A stretch of 64,000 bases of DNA, from positions 1 through 64,000 of the forward strand of contig NZ_PDKB01000002.1 in NCBI RefSeq assembly GCF_003316695.1. The letters are read 5' to 3'. This DNA is from Aliarcobacter vitoriensis. Lineage in GTDB: Bacteria > Campylobacterota > Campylobacteria > Campylobacterales > Arcobacteraceae. Every line of letters begins with the position of its first letter. The stretch's first letter is position 1. Below, in pieces: positions 15,429 to 23,025 of this stretch. Made by a program: the position numbers and the translations under genes. The notes beneath the pieces were generated by a model that ran no database searches, had not been told where the DNA came from, and was given only the letters and a program-made list of their open reading frames with translations.

Positions 15429-17546
15429 ATGATAGATTATATTTTAAAAAGAGATGGAACAAAACAAAAGTTTGAAGTCTATAAAATCGAAGATGCAATA
15501 AAAAAAGCTTTTAAAAGTGTAAACATAAAATATGATAAAGAGGCTTTTTTTTCTGTGTTATTTCAAATAAAGTCAAAAAGTATCAAAGAAGTAGAAACTA
15601 TACAAGATTTAATAGAAAAAGAGCTTTATAAAAGTGGATATTTCGATGTTATGAAGAGTTTTATACTATATAGACATCTTCATAAAATACAAAGAGAACA
15701 AATTTTAGGATTAAATGATGATACAACTTATGTAAATTCAACTCAAACAATACAAGAGTATATAAATGGAGAAGATTGGAGAATAAAAGCAAATTCAAAC
15801 ACAGGATACTCTCACGCAGGACTTATAAATAATAGTGCAGGGAAAATAATAGCAAACTATTGGCTTGATAAAATTTATACAAAAGAGCAAGGATATGCTC
15901 ATAGAAATGCAGATATTCATATTCATGATTTGGATTGTTTGAGTGCTTATTGTGCAGGTTGGAGTTTAAGAGTACTTCTTGATGAAGGGTTCAATGAAGT
16001 TCGAGGAAGAGTTGAGAGTTTTGCTCCAAATCATTTTAGAGAAGCTTTAGGACAAATGGCAAATTTTTTAGGAATACTTCAAAGTGAATGGGCTGGAGCT
16101 CAAGCTTTTAGCTCTTTTGATACATATTTAGCACCTTATATTTTCAAAGATAAACTTGAATATAAAGAGATAAAAAAAGCTATAAGAAGTTTTATTTATA
16201 ACTTAAATGTTCCAGCACGTTGGGGACAAAGTCCATTTACAAATATTACTATTGATTGGACTGTTCCAAGTGATTTAAAAGAACAAATCCCAACTCGTAA
16301 TCAAAAACATCTTTTTTTAGATTTAAAAGATACAAACCTTTTAGAAGAAGCTAAAAATAGGGGAGTTAATAGCTTAGAAGAGCTTACTTATAAACATTTT
16401 CAAAAAGAGATGAATCAAATAAATAAAGCATATTATGAGATTATGACTGAAGGTGATAAAACAGGGCAACCTTTTACTTTTCCAATACCAACAGTAAATA
16501 TAACTGAAGATTTTGATTGGGAAAGTGAAAATATAGATATTTTATTTGAAAATACAGCAAAAATAGGAAGTAGTTATTTTCAGAATTTTATAGGAAGTCA
16601 ATATAAAAAAGATGAAAATGGAAATTTAGTAGCAAATTCTGAAGCTTATAAACCAGGACATGTAAGAAGTATGTGTTGTAGATTGCAACTTGATTTAAGA
16701 GAGCTTTTAAAACGTGGTGGAGGGCTATTTGGAAGTGCTGAGATGACAGGAAGTATAGGAGTTGTGACTATAAATATGGCAAGGCTTGGATATTTATATA
16801 AAAATGATGTTAAAGGTCTATACAGTAGAATTGAAGAGCTTATGGATTTAGCAAAGGATAGTTTAGAGAAGAAAAGAGTTTTTGTACAAGAGATGTATGA
16901 TAGAGGTCTTTATCCTTATACAAAAAGGTATTTACCACATTTTAATAATCACTTTTCAACTATTGGTATAAATGGTATGAATGAGATGCTAAAAAACTTT
17001 TTTGAAGAAGAAAATGTAGATTTATCTTCTAAAAAAGGCATTGATTTCTCTTTAGAATTATTAGATTTTATGAGAGCAAAAATGGTTGAATATCAAGAAC
17101 AAACTGGAAATTTATACAATCTTGAAGCAACTCCAGCAGAAGGAACAACTTATAGGTTTGCAAAAGAGGATAAAAAACGATACAAAGATATTATACAATC
17201 AGGGCTTGATAAAAATATTTATTACACAAACTCTTCTCAATTACCAGTAGATTTTACAGATGATCCATTTGAAGCTTTGGAGTTACAAGATGATTTACAG
17301 TGTAAATATACTGGAGGAACGGTTCTTCATTTATATATGAAAGAACAAATTTCGAATAGTGAAGCTTGTAAAAAATTGGTAAAAAATGTAATAACAAATT
17401 TTAGATTACCATATATCACGATAACACCGCTATTTTCAGTTTGCCCTAAACATGGTTATTTAACTGGAGAATATGAGTATTGTCCTAAATGTGATGATGA
17501 AATTATAAAAAAGGAGTTAGAGAATGGAAAAGATAAAATTGCTTGA
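15429..17546 (+). CDS. nrdD: Anaerobic ribonucleoside-triphosphate reductase, body without glycyl-radical tail
   Basis: A 705-aa class III ribonucleotide reductase that makes deoxyribonucleotides under anoxia. An ATP-cone (RDGTKQKFEVYKIEDAI) spans about residues 8-95. The ten-stranded barrel carries HDLDCLSAYCAGWSL with catalytic cysteines, and a C-terminal zinc site CPKH...CPKC lies at about 674-690. The ORF stops 21 residues after CPKC, before the usual RVxGY glycyl-radical loop. That loop is instead encoded by the overlapping ORF at 17524, in the +1 frame. AAAGGAT precedes the ATG. The protein alone lacks the radical glycine and should be inactive without the second polypeptide or a frameshift. 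Confidence 0.92.
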   Translation: MIDYILKRDGTKQKFEVYKIEDAIKKAFKSVNIKYDKEAFFSVLFQIKSKSIKEVETIQDLIEKELYKSGYFDVMKSFILYRHLHKIQREQILGLNDDTTYVNSTQTIQEYINGEDWRIKANSNTGYSHAGLINNSAGKIIANYWLDKIYTKEQGYAHRNADIHIHDLDCLSAYCAGWSLRVLLDEGFNEVRGRVESFAPNHFREALGQMANFLGILQSEWAGAQAFSSFDTYLAPYIFKDKLEYKEIKKAIRSFIYNLNVPARWGQSPFTNITIDWTVPSDLKEQIPTRNQKHLFLDLKDTNLLEEAKNRGVNSLEELTYKHFQKEMNQINKAYYEIMTEGDKTGQPFTFPIPTVNITEDFDWESENIDILFENTAKIGSSYFQNFIGSQYKKDENGNLVANSEAYKPGHVRSMCCRLQLDLRELLKRGGGLFGSAEMTGSIGVVTINMARLGYLYKNDVKGLYSRIEELMDLAKDSLEKKRVFVQEMYDRGLYPYTKRYLPHFNNHFSTIGINGMNEMLKNFFEEENVDLSSKKGIDFSLELLDFMRAKMVEYQEQTGNLYNLEATPAEGTTYRFAKEDKKRYKDIIQSGLDKNIYYTNSSQLPVDFTDDPFEALELQDDLQCKYTGGTVLHLYMKEQISNSEACKKLVKNVITNFRLPYITITPLFSVCPKHGYLTGEYEYCPKCDDEIIKKELENGKDKIA
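17511..17516 (+). promoter_or_regulatory. Strong Shine-Dalgarno inside nrdD deciding the downstream start
   Basis: AAGGAG lies inside the nrdD coding sequence, 7 bases before the ATG at 17524. It argues for independent translation of the glycyl-radical ORF rather than frameshifting. Confidence 0.75.
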
Positions 17547-17688
17547 AAAGAATATGGAAAAAAGAACAAAATGTATAGTATATACTAGAGTTATGGGTTA
17601 TCATAGACCAGTTGAGAGTTTTAATATAGGAAAAAAAGGTGAACATAAACAAAGAGTTAAATTTACTGAACCAAAAAATTGTTTATGA
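17524..17688 (+). CDS. Separate glycyl-radical domain of class III ribonucleotide reductase
   Basis: A 54-aa ORF, overlapping nrdD by 23 bases and nrdG by 50. After a lysine-rich helix it reads CIVYTRVMGYHRPVESFNIG followed by KKGEHKQR. This matches the NrdD C-terminal loop: RVxGY holds the glycine that becomes the radical after activation by NrdG, and the R-P-V-x-x-F-N-x-G-K tract follows in one-chain enzymes. A canonical AAGGAG with 7-base spacing precedes the ATG. I infer the radical site is supplied in trans as a small subunit. Alternatives are a +1 frameshift or an ancestral frameshift mutation. The motif is clear; the mode of expression is inferred. Confidence 0.8.
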   Translation: MEKIKLLEKNMEKRTKCIVYTRVMGYHRPVESFNIGKKGEHKQRVKFTEPKNCL

Positions 17689-18343
17689 TTTTACAAGATT
17701 TACAACAACAGATTATGTAGGTGAAATATCCTGCATAGTTTGGCATATATCTTGTAATCTTAGATGTAACTATTGTTATAATGATAATATAGTTTTTGCT
17801 AAACAAGGTTTATATACTCACAATGATATTTTAGATTTTTTAAGTAAAAGAAAAACTCTTTTAACAGCTGTTGTACTATCTGGTGGCGAAGCTACTATGC
17901 ATAATTTGGTATTTTTTTGCGAGAAAGTTAAAAAGCTAGGTTTTAAAATAAAACTTGACACAAATGGAACAAATTTAAAGGCAATAAAAAAGCTATTATC
18001 TAAAAATCTTATTGATTTTATAGCAATAGATTTTAAAGCTCCTAAAGATAAATTTAAGTTTATAACAAAAAAAGATAGCTATGATGATATGTTAAATACA
18101 ATTAAATATCTTTTAAAAATAGATTTTCCTTTTGAACTTAGAACAACTGTAAATAGGAATTTTATTGATGAAAATGATATAAAAGAGATTATAAACACTA
18201 TTTATTGTTTGGGATATCGTAATGTTTATTACATACAGAATTTCTTACAAACCTCATCAAACATTGGAAATATTACTCAAAACAAGCTATTAAATAAGGA
18301 TTTAATAGATAATTCAAAATTAACTATCAAGTACAGAAATTAA
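17639..18343 (+). CDS. nrdG: Anaerobic ribonucleotide reductase activating protein
   Basis: A 234-aa radical-SAM activase that installs the glycyl radical on NrdD. The cluster motif CNLRCNYC (Cx3CxxC) lies at about residues 39-46 and the SAM-binding LSGGEAT near 80. The protein is longer than the E. coli 154-aa NrdG and resembles the NrdG2/PflA-like form. The start is a GTG within the preceding glycyl-radical ORF, with AGGAAAAAAAG just upstream. The three ORFs overlap and must be co-translated. The 3' end overlaps the convergent response regulator by 24 bases. Confidence 0.9.
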   Translation: MNINKELNLLNQKIVYDFTRFTTTDYVGEISCIVWHISCNLRCNYCYNDNIVFAKQGLYTHNDILDFLSKRKTLLTAVVLSGGEATMHNLVFFCEKVKKLGFKIKLDTNGTNLKAIKKLLSKNLIDFIAIDFKAPKDKFKFITKKDSYDDMLNTIKYLLKIDFPFELRTTVNRNFIDENDIKEIINTIYCLGYRNVYYIQNFLQTSSNIGNITQNKLLNKDLIDNSKLTIKYRN

Positions 18344-18985
18344 ATATCCTTGAGAAGATACATTTTCCACTAAATCTTTTGATGTTTTGACTCTTAATCT
18401 TTTTATAAAAGTTCTTACTCTTTCATTACTCACTTCATCTTCCCAAAGATTTTTTTTAATATCTTCTATTCTTACAAGGGAGTTTTTATTTTTGATTAAA
18501 ATATATAAAAATTCTCTTTCTCTTTTTGTAAGATTAACTAAAATATCATCTTTGTATAAGCTTAAACTATTATTATGAAATACAAAACTATCTTTTAAAA
18601 CTATTGATTTACTTTTTATGATTTTATTTGACAACTCTTTTAAGTATTCAATAAAGCTTTCAATATCAAATGGTTTTATAAAATATTTAGATATCCCCAA
18701 ATCAATAGCTTTTAAAAGCATCTCTTTTTGACTATAAGCACTTAAAATTATGATAGGTATTGAGCTGTTTTGTTCTTGTATCTTTTTGCTCATTTCTAAG
18801 CCTGTTAATTTAGGCATCATAATATCGCTTATTATGATATCTGGTTTAAAACTTTTAAATTTCTTTAAGCCTTCTTCTCCATCTTTTGCAATACTTATTT
18901 TGAAAAATAGTTCTTTGATTGATGATTTTATGAGATTTGCTAGTTTTTGTTCATCTTCTACTATTAAAACTTTTAAATTTTTCAT
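18320..18985 (-). CDS. OmpR-type response regulator
   Basis: A 221-aa two-component regulator. The receiver has the acidic pair near residues 10-11 (VEDE), phospho-acceptor Asp54 in SDIMMP, and the KPF lysine near 104. A C-terminal winged helix contains LTKREREFLYIL and RVRTFIKRLRVK. It lies 4 bases after its cognate kinase on the minus strand. The targets are unknown; hemB and nrdG next door are candidates. Convergent overlap with nrdG is 24 bases. Confidence 0.92.
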   Translation of the reverse strand: MKNLKVLIVEDEQKLANLIKSSIKELFFKISIAKDGEEGLKKFKSFKPDIIISDIMMPKLTGLEMSKKIQEQNSSIPIIILSAYSQKEMLLKAIDLGISKYFIKPFDIESFIEYLKELSNKIIKSKSIVLKDSFVFHNNSLSLYKDDILVNLTKREREFLYILIKNKNSLVRIEDIKKNLWEDEVSNERVRTFIKRLRVKTSKDLVENVSSQGYLISVLDS

Positions 18986-18989
18986 AAAA

Positions 18990-20063
18990 TTAACCTAAAA
19001 TTGGGAATTTAATAGTGAATTTTGAGCCATTAGGTATTTTTTCATAAAAGATATTACCATTAAAACTATTTTCTATTATTATTTTAGATATAAATAACCC
19101 AAGTCCCGTTCCACTACTTTGATGTTTTGTTGTAAAATATGGTTCATAAATTTGATTTTCTATCTCTTTTGTAATACCTAAAGCATTATCAATAATCTCT
19201 AAATATATAAATTCATTATCTTCAAAACTTTTAATATAAATCTCTTTTTGTGAGATTTGTTTTTCATTAAAAGCATCTTTTGAGTTTGAAATGAGATTTA
19301 ATATAACTTGTACAAGTTCATTTCTTATACCAAGAATTTCTAAATCTTTTTTTATATCAAATTTGATAGTTATATTTTCATCTTCTACTATTCTTGATAC
19401 TATTTTCAAGGCTTCATTTATTGCAAGATTTAATAAAAATTTACTCTTATGTTTTTGTGGGGAAAAAAAGTCTGTAAAATCTTCAATGGTATTTGACATA
19501 TTTGAAATAAGGTTTTTACTACTATCATAAAGTTTTTCAAACTCTTTTTTATCTTCTTTTTCAAAAGCTTTTTTTAGATTATATAGGCTTAAATTTAGTT
19601 CAGTTAAAGGTTGTCTCCATTGATGAGCAATATTTGCCAACATCTGTCCTAAACTTGCCATTCTTGATTGTAAAAAGATGATTTTTTGTTTTTCTTCTAC
19701 TTCTTGTTGCAACATCATTTCATTTGTAATATCATATCTTATTGCAATAAACTCAATAATATTTTCAAACTTGTCTAAAATAGGAATAATTGTAGTATTT
19801 AAGTATAAATCTTTTTTATTTTTTGATAGATTCTTTACTGTGGCTTTATATACTTTTTTTTCTAAAATTGTATTCCAAAGAGTTTGAAAATTTTCTTTTG
19901 GAGTATCAGGATGTCTTACTATATTGTGATTTTTACCTATAAGTTCATTTTTTGTAAAACCAAAAAGATTACAAAACTCATCATTTACAAATGTGATAAT
20001 CCCATTTATATCAGTTTTTGAAACTATATTTGAGTTTTCTATGGCTTTTTGGTAGTTATTCAT
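18990..20063 (-). CDS. Cytoplasmic PAS-domain histidine kinase
   Basis: A 357-aa sensor kinase without membrane segments. An N-terminal PAS domain (about residues 8-112) contains NIVRHPDTPKENFQTLW, strikingly like the FAD-binding PAS of the redox sensor Aer. A short coiled coil leads to HisKA with His147 in ANIAHQWRQPL, then HATPase_c with an N-box near 250 and SGTGLGLFIS near 326. The likely input is cytoplasmic redox or oxygen state, by analogy with Aer. It sits 1 base after hemB and 4 before its response regulator, so the three form an operon. The redox role is inference. Confidence 0.88.
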   Translation of the reverse strand: MNNYQKAIENSNIVSKTDINGIITFVNDEFCNLFGFTKNELIGKNHNIVRHPDTPKENFQTLWNTILEKKVYKATVKNLSKNKKDLYLNTTIIPILDKFENIIEFIAIRYDITNEMMLQQEVEEKQKIIFLQSRMASLGQMLANIAHQWRQPLTELNLSLYNLKKAFEKEDKKEFEKLYDSSKNLISNMSNTIEDFTDFFSPQKHKSKFLLNLAINEALKIVSRIVEDENITIKFDIKKDLEILGIRNELVQVILNLISNSKDAFNEKQISQKEIYIKSFEDNEFIYLEIIDNALGITKEIENQIYEPYFTTKHQSSGTGLGLFISKIIIENSFNGNIFYEKIPNGSKFTIKFPILG

Positions 20064-20064
20064 C

Positions 20065-21039
20065 TTACTTTTTATTTAATATCTCACAAACTTCTTTTGC
20101 ATGATAACTTATTATGATATTTGCTCCAGCTCTTTTAAAAGCTATCATAGTTTCCATCATAACCCTTTCATAATCTATAAGCCCAGCAATTCCAGCATGT
20201 TTTAGCATAGCATATTCACCACTTACATTATAGACACAAAGTGGAAGTTTTGTCTCATTTCGTATATCTCTAACAATATCTAAAAAAGCAAGTGCTGGTT
20301 TAACCATAAGTATATCTGCACCTTCTTTTTCATCTTCAAGTGATTCATTAATAGCTTCTAATCTATTTGCAGGATTCATCTGATAAGTTCTTCTATCTCC
20401 AAAAGATGGAGTTGATTCAGCCACATCTCTAAATGGACCATAATATCCACTAGCAAATTTAGTAGAATATGCCATAATAGGTAAATCTTTAAAACCATTT
20501 TCATCTAAAGCATTTCTAAGTGTTGTGATAATTCCATCCATCATTCCACTTGGTGCTATCATATCTGCACCTGCACGTGCATGAACTAAAGCTTGTTGTG
20601 CAGATATTTCAAGTGTTTTATCATTGTGAACACTTTGTGTTTTTGGGTCAAGTATCCCACAATGTCCATGGTCTGTATATTCACAAAAACATAAATCTGT
20701 AACTATAAACATATTTGGAAATTTCTCTTTTATAGCTTTTATAGTTCTTGCAATGATACTTTCATCACACAAACATTCACTTCCTACAGAATCTTTTGTA
20801 TCTGGAATGGCAAAAAGTATAATAGAGTTTAGTCCTATTTCTTGTAAATATTCGCACTCTTTTAAAATCTCATCAATACTCATTTGAAAAACTCCTGGCA
20901 TTGAAGAAATTTCAGTTTTTATACCTTTTCCTTCTTTCACAAAAAGTGGATATATAAAATCATCTTTACTTAAAGTTGTTTCTTGAACTAAATTTCTTAA
21001 AGTTTCATTTAATCTTAATCTTCTAAATCGTTTAAACAT
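20065..21039 (-). CDS. hemB: Delta-aminolevulinic acid dehydratase (porphobilinogen synthase)
   Basis: A 324-aa enzyme condensing two aminolevulinates to porphobilinogen in tetrapyrrole synthesis. A metal-site region [14 protein letters not shown] lies near 118-131, with the catalytic lysines in [17 protein letters not shown] and [11 protein letters not shown]. The length is standard. It heads a minus-strand operon with the PAS kinase and response regulator. The gap upstream also holds the divergent ribA promoter. Confidence 0.95.
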   Translation of the reverse strand: MFKRFRRLRLNETLRNLVQETTLSKDDFIYPLFVKEGKGIKTEISSMPGVFQMSIDEILKECEYLQEIGLNSIILFAIPDTKDSVGSECLCDESIIARTIKAIKEKFPNMFIVTDLCFCEYTDHGHCGILDPKTQSVHNDKTLEISAQQALVHARAGADMIAPSGMMDGIITTLRNALDENGFKDLPIMAYSTKFASGYYGPFRDVAESTPSFGDRRTYQMNPANRLEAINESLEDEKEGADILMVKPALAFLDIVRDIRNETKLPLCVYNVSGEYAMLKHAGIAGLIDYERVMMETMIAFKRAGANIIISYHAKEVCEILNKK

Positions 21040-21058
21040 AATATTTACCTCTTTTGGT

Positions 21059-21064
21059 TATAAT
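21059..21064 (+). promoter_or_regulatory. ribA -10 box
   Basis: A consensus TATAAT 35 bases before the ribA ATG, in the gap diverging from hemB. No convincing -35 is seen. Confidence 0.55.
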
Positions 21065-21099
21065 CTTTGCGATTTTAACAGTTTAAGGTTTAAATACAA

Positions 21100-21675
21100 A
21101 TGAATATAATTGAATCAAATATAGCAAATTTACCTACAAGATATGGAAAATTTAAAATAAAAGCATACAAAGATGGACATCAAGAACATTTAGCAATAAT
21201 GAGTCAAGATTTTGAAAATTTAGAAGCTCCATATGTAAGAATTCACTCAGAGTGCCTTACAGGAGATACTTTGGGAAGTCTAAAATGTGACTGCCAAAGT
21301 CAATTAGACTTATCTTTAAAATTTATTGCAAAAAATGGTGGTTTGGTAATATACCATAGACAAGAAGGTCGAAATATAGGTTTAGTAAACAAAGTAAATG
21401 CTTATGCACTTCAAGATAATGGAAGAAATACTATTGAGGCAAATTTAGAACTTGGATTTGCTGAAGATGAGCGAGATTATCGAGTTGTTGGATATATTTT
21501 TGAGAACTTAAAAATCAAAAAACTAAAACTTATCACAAATAACCCTGAAAAACTAAAATATGTTGAGAGTTTGGGTGTTGAAATAGTTGAAAGAATACCA
21601 GCTATTATCAAATCAAACAAATATAATGAAGCTTATTTATCTACTAAAAAAGAGAAAATGGGACATTTAATTTGA
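21100..21675 (+). CDS. ribA: GTP cyclohydrolase II
   Basis: A 191-aa stand-alone RibA, opening the imidazole ring of GTP in riboflavin synthesis. The zinc ligands are in ECLTGDTLGSLKCDCQSQLD (three Cys at about residues 49, 60 and 62), and HRQEGRNIGLVNK contains the catalytic region. The DHBP synthase half found in RibBA fusions is absent. The stop overlaps the TTG start of rsmG by 4 bases. It begins a plus-strand operon running through rsmG and probably on to glyS. Confidence 0.95.
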   Translation: MNIIESNIANLPTRYGKFKIKAYKDGHQEHLAIMSQDFENLEAPYVRIHSECLTGDTLGSLKCDCQSQLDLSLKFIAKNGGLVIYHRQEGRNIGLVNKVNAYALQDNGRNTIEANLELGFAEDERDYRVVGYIFENLKIKKLKLITNNPEKLKYVESLGVEIVERIPAIIKSNKYNEAYLSTKKEKMGHLI

Positions 21676-22253
21676 GTTTAAAAAGTTTACTTGAAAGAAA
21701 TAACTTAGATTTTGAAGATAGTTTTTATGAAGATTGCAAAATTTTTATAGAACTTTTACAAAAATGGGGGAAAGTGCACAATTTAAGTGGAAGATTAAGT
21801 GTTGAAGATATAAATGAAAATATTTTAGATTCACTCTATCCATTAAAATTTATAGAAAGTTTCTCAAGTTTTGCAGATATTGGAACGGGAGCAGGTTATC
21901 CAGGGCTTATTTTAGCTATTGCAAAAAAAGATATAAAAGCTTTTTTAGTAGAACCAAGAGTAAAAAGAGTAGCTTTTTTAAATTTTGTAAAGGCAAGTTT
22001 AGGTTTACAAAATCTTACTATTATTCAAAAAAGAGCTGAAGATGTAGAAGATATTAAAGTAGATTTAATCACAAGTAGAGCTGTAACAAATACAAAACTT
22101 TTATTGGAAATTACAGTAAATATGCAAAAATCTGATACCTCTTATCTTTTTTATAAGGGAAGTATGCTTGAAAGTGAACTAGAAATTGCGAAAATAAATA
22201 ACTATCAAATTGTTTCAAGAAATGATAGAAATTACTTATATATAAAGGCTTAA
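21672..22253 (+). CDS. rsmG: 16S rRNA (guanine527-N7)-methyltransferase
   Basis: A 193-aa SAM methyltransferase acting on G527 of 16S rRNA. The motif FADIGTGAGYPGLILA is the SAM loop, and VEPRVKRVAFLNF and TSRAVTNTKLLLE are RsmG-typical. The start is TTG at 21672, overlapping the ribA stop (TTGA), so translation is probably coupled. Slightly shorter than E. coli RsmG. Loss of RsmG can give low-level streptomycin resistance in other bacteria. Confidence 0.92.
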   Translation: MSLKSLLERNNLDFEDSFYEDCKIFIELLQKWGKVHNLSGRLSVEDINENILDSLYPLKFIESFSSFADIGTGAGYPGLILAIAKKDIKAFLVEPRVKRVAFLNFVKASLGLQNLTIIQKRAEDVEDIKVDLITSRAVTNTKLLLEITVNMQKSDTSYLFYKGSMLESELEIAKINNYQIVSRNDRNYLYIKA

Positions 22254-22255
22254 TT

Positions 22256-22471
22256 ATGTTACTTAAAATTTTAGGACTGATAATTATTGGATTCTTGATT
22301 TATCTTATTTTTTTTAAAAAATCAAGAAAAAATGATATAAAAAAAGATGATAAATTAATCTCTGATGAAATGGTAGAGTGTCCAACTTGCAAAACTTTTA
22401 TTTCTCAAAAAGAGGGGATTGTTAGTAGTGGAAAATTTTATTGTTCAAATGATTGTTTAAATAAAAGGTAA
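22256..22471 (+). CDS. PP0621-family small membrane protein
   Basis: A 71-aa protein with one N-terminal membrane helix (about residues 2-20), a basic linker, and a cysteine motif VECPTCKTF...FYCSNDCL (CxxC...CxxxC) probably binding zinc. It matches the layout of PP0621 family proteins, often found beside rRNA or tRNA modification genes. Function unknown. It begins 2 bases after rsmG. Confidence 0.75.
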   Translation: MLLKILGLIIIGFLIYLIFFKKSRKNDIKKDDKLISDEMVECPTCKTFISQKEGIVSSGKFYCSNDCLNKR

Positions 22472-22475
22472 ATAT

Positions 22476-22847
22476 ATGTTAATAATAGGTGATAGCTTAG
22501 TACCTTATGAAAAACCTTGTTTTATAAGTAGTCTTGAAGATATAAAAACTACAAAACCAAACTCTATTTTGCTATTTAATTATGATGAAAAAATAGCTAA
22601 ATATTGTTATGAAAACTCTTTAAATTTTGCTGTGATTGTAGATAGTTTGAAAGAAGCAATATATGCAAATAGTTTAAATTCAAGATATATAATTTCTAAA
22701 ATAAAATTAGCCAAAAAAATACAAAAAATAGCAGAGAATTATATGTTTGATTCTAAAAATTTAGCTATTATTTACTCAAACGATGAGTTAGAAAAAGTTG
22801 CTAAAAAAGAGATAGATGGCGTAATTTATAATAAATTACTATCTTAA
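22476..22847 (+). CDS. Conserved hypothetical protein, 123 aa
   Basis: I do not recognise a named family. It is a small alpha/beta cytoplasmic protein that alternates hydrophobic strands (LIIGDSLVPY, SILLFNYD, NFAVIVDS, NLAIIYS) and helices, like a truncated Rossmann-type fold. No catalytic motif is seen. It follows the PP0621-like gene by 4 bases within the ribA-to-glyS gene string, so co-expression with translation genes is likely. Confidence 0.65.
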   Translation: MLIIGDSLVPYEKPCFISSLEDIKTTKPNSILLFNYDEKIAKYCYENSLNFAVIVDSLKEAIYANSLNSRYIISKIKLAKKIQKIAENYMFDSKNLAIIYSNDELEKVAKKEIDGVIYNKLLS

Positions 22848-22866
22848 AATTGAAATAGGATTTAAA

Positions 22867-23025
22867 TTGAAAGAGATACTAGATACAATAGTTATAATTT
22901 TATTTGTTTTTATGGTTGCTATGTTTATTATAAACTTCAACAGACAGCAGATAAAAAAACATACAGATAAAATCGAAGAGAATGAAAAAAATACAACTTC
23001 TAAAAAGGAAAATATAGATGAATAA
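22867..23025 (+). CDS. Small single-pass membrane protein, 52 aa
   Basis: A TTG-started ORF with AGGA 6 bases upstream. It encodes one membrane helix (about residues 5-22, IVIILFVFMVAMFIINF) followed by a highly charged Lys/Glu/Asn tail. It overlaps the glyS start by 8 bases, so it is in the same operon and may be translationally coupled. No family is recognised. The ribosome site, the membrane helix and the tight fit between genes favour a real gene. Confidence 0.6.
   Translation: MKEILDTIVIILFVFMVAMFIINFNRQQIKKHTDKIEENEKNTTSKKENIDE

Noticed and set aside
17507-17513. A-AAA-AAG slippery heptamer near the end of nrdD
   Set aside because: It would cause a -1 shift, whereas the glycyl-radical ORF is in the +1 frame; the strong AAGGAG and ATG explain expression better.
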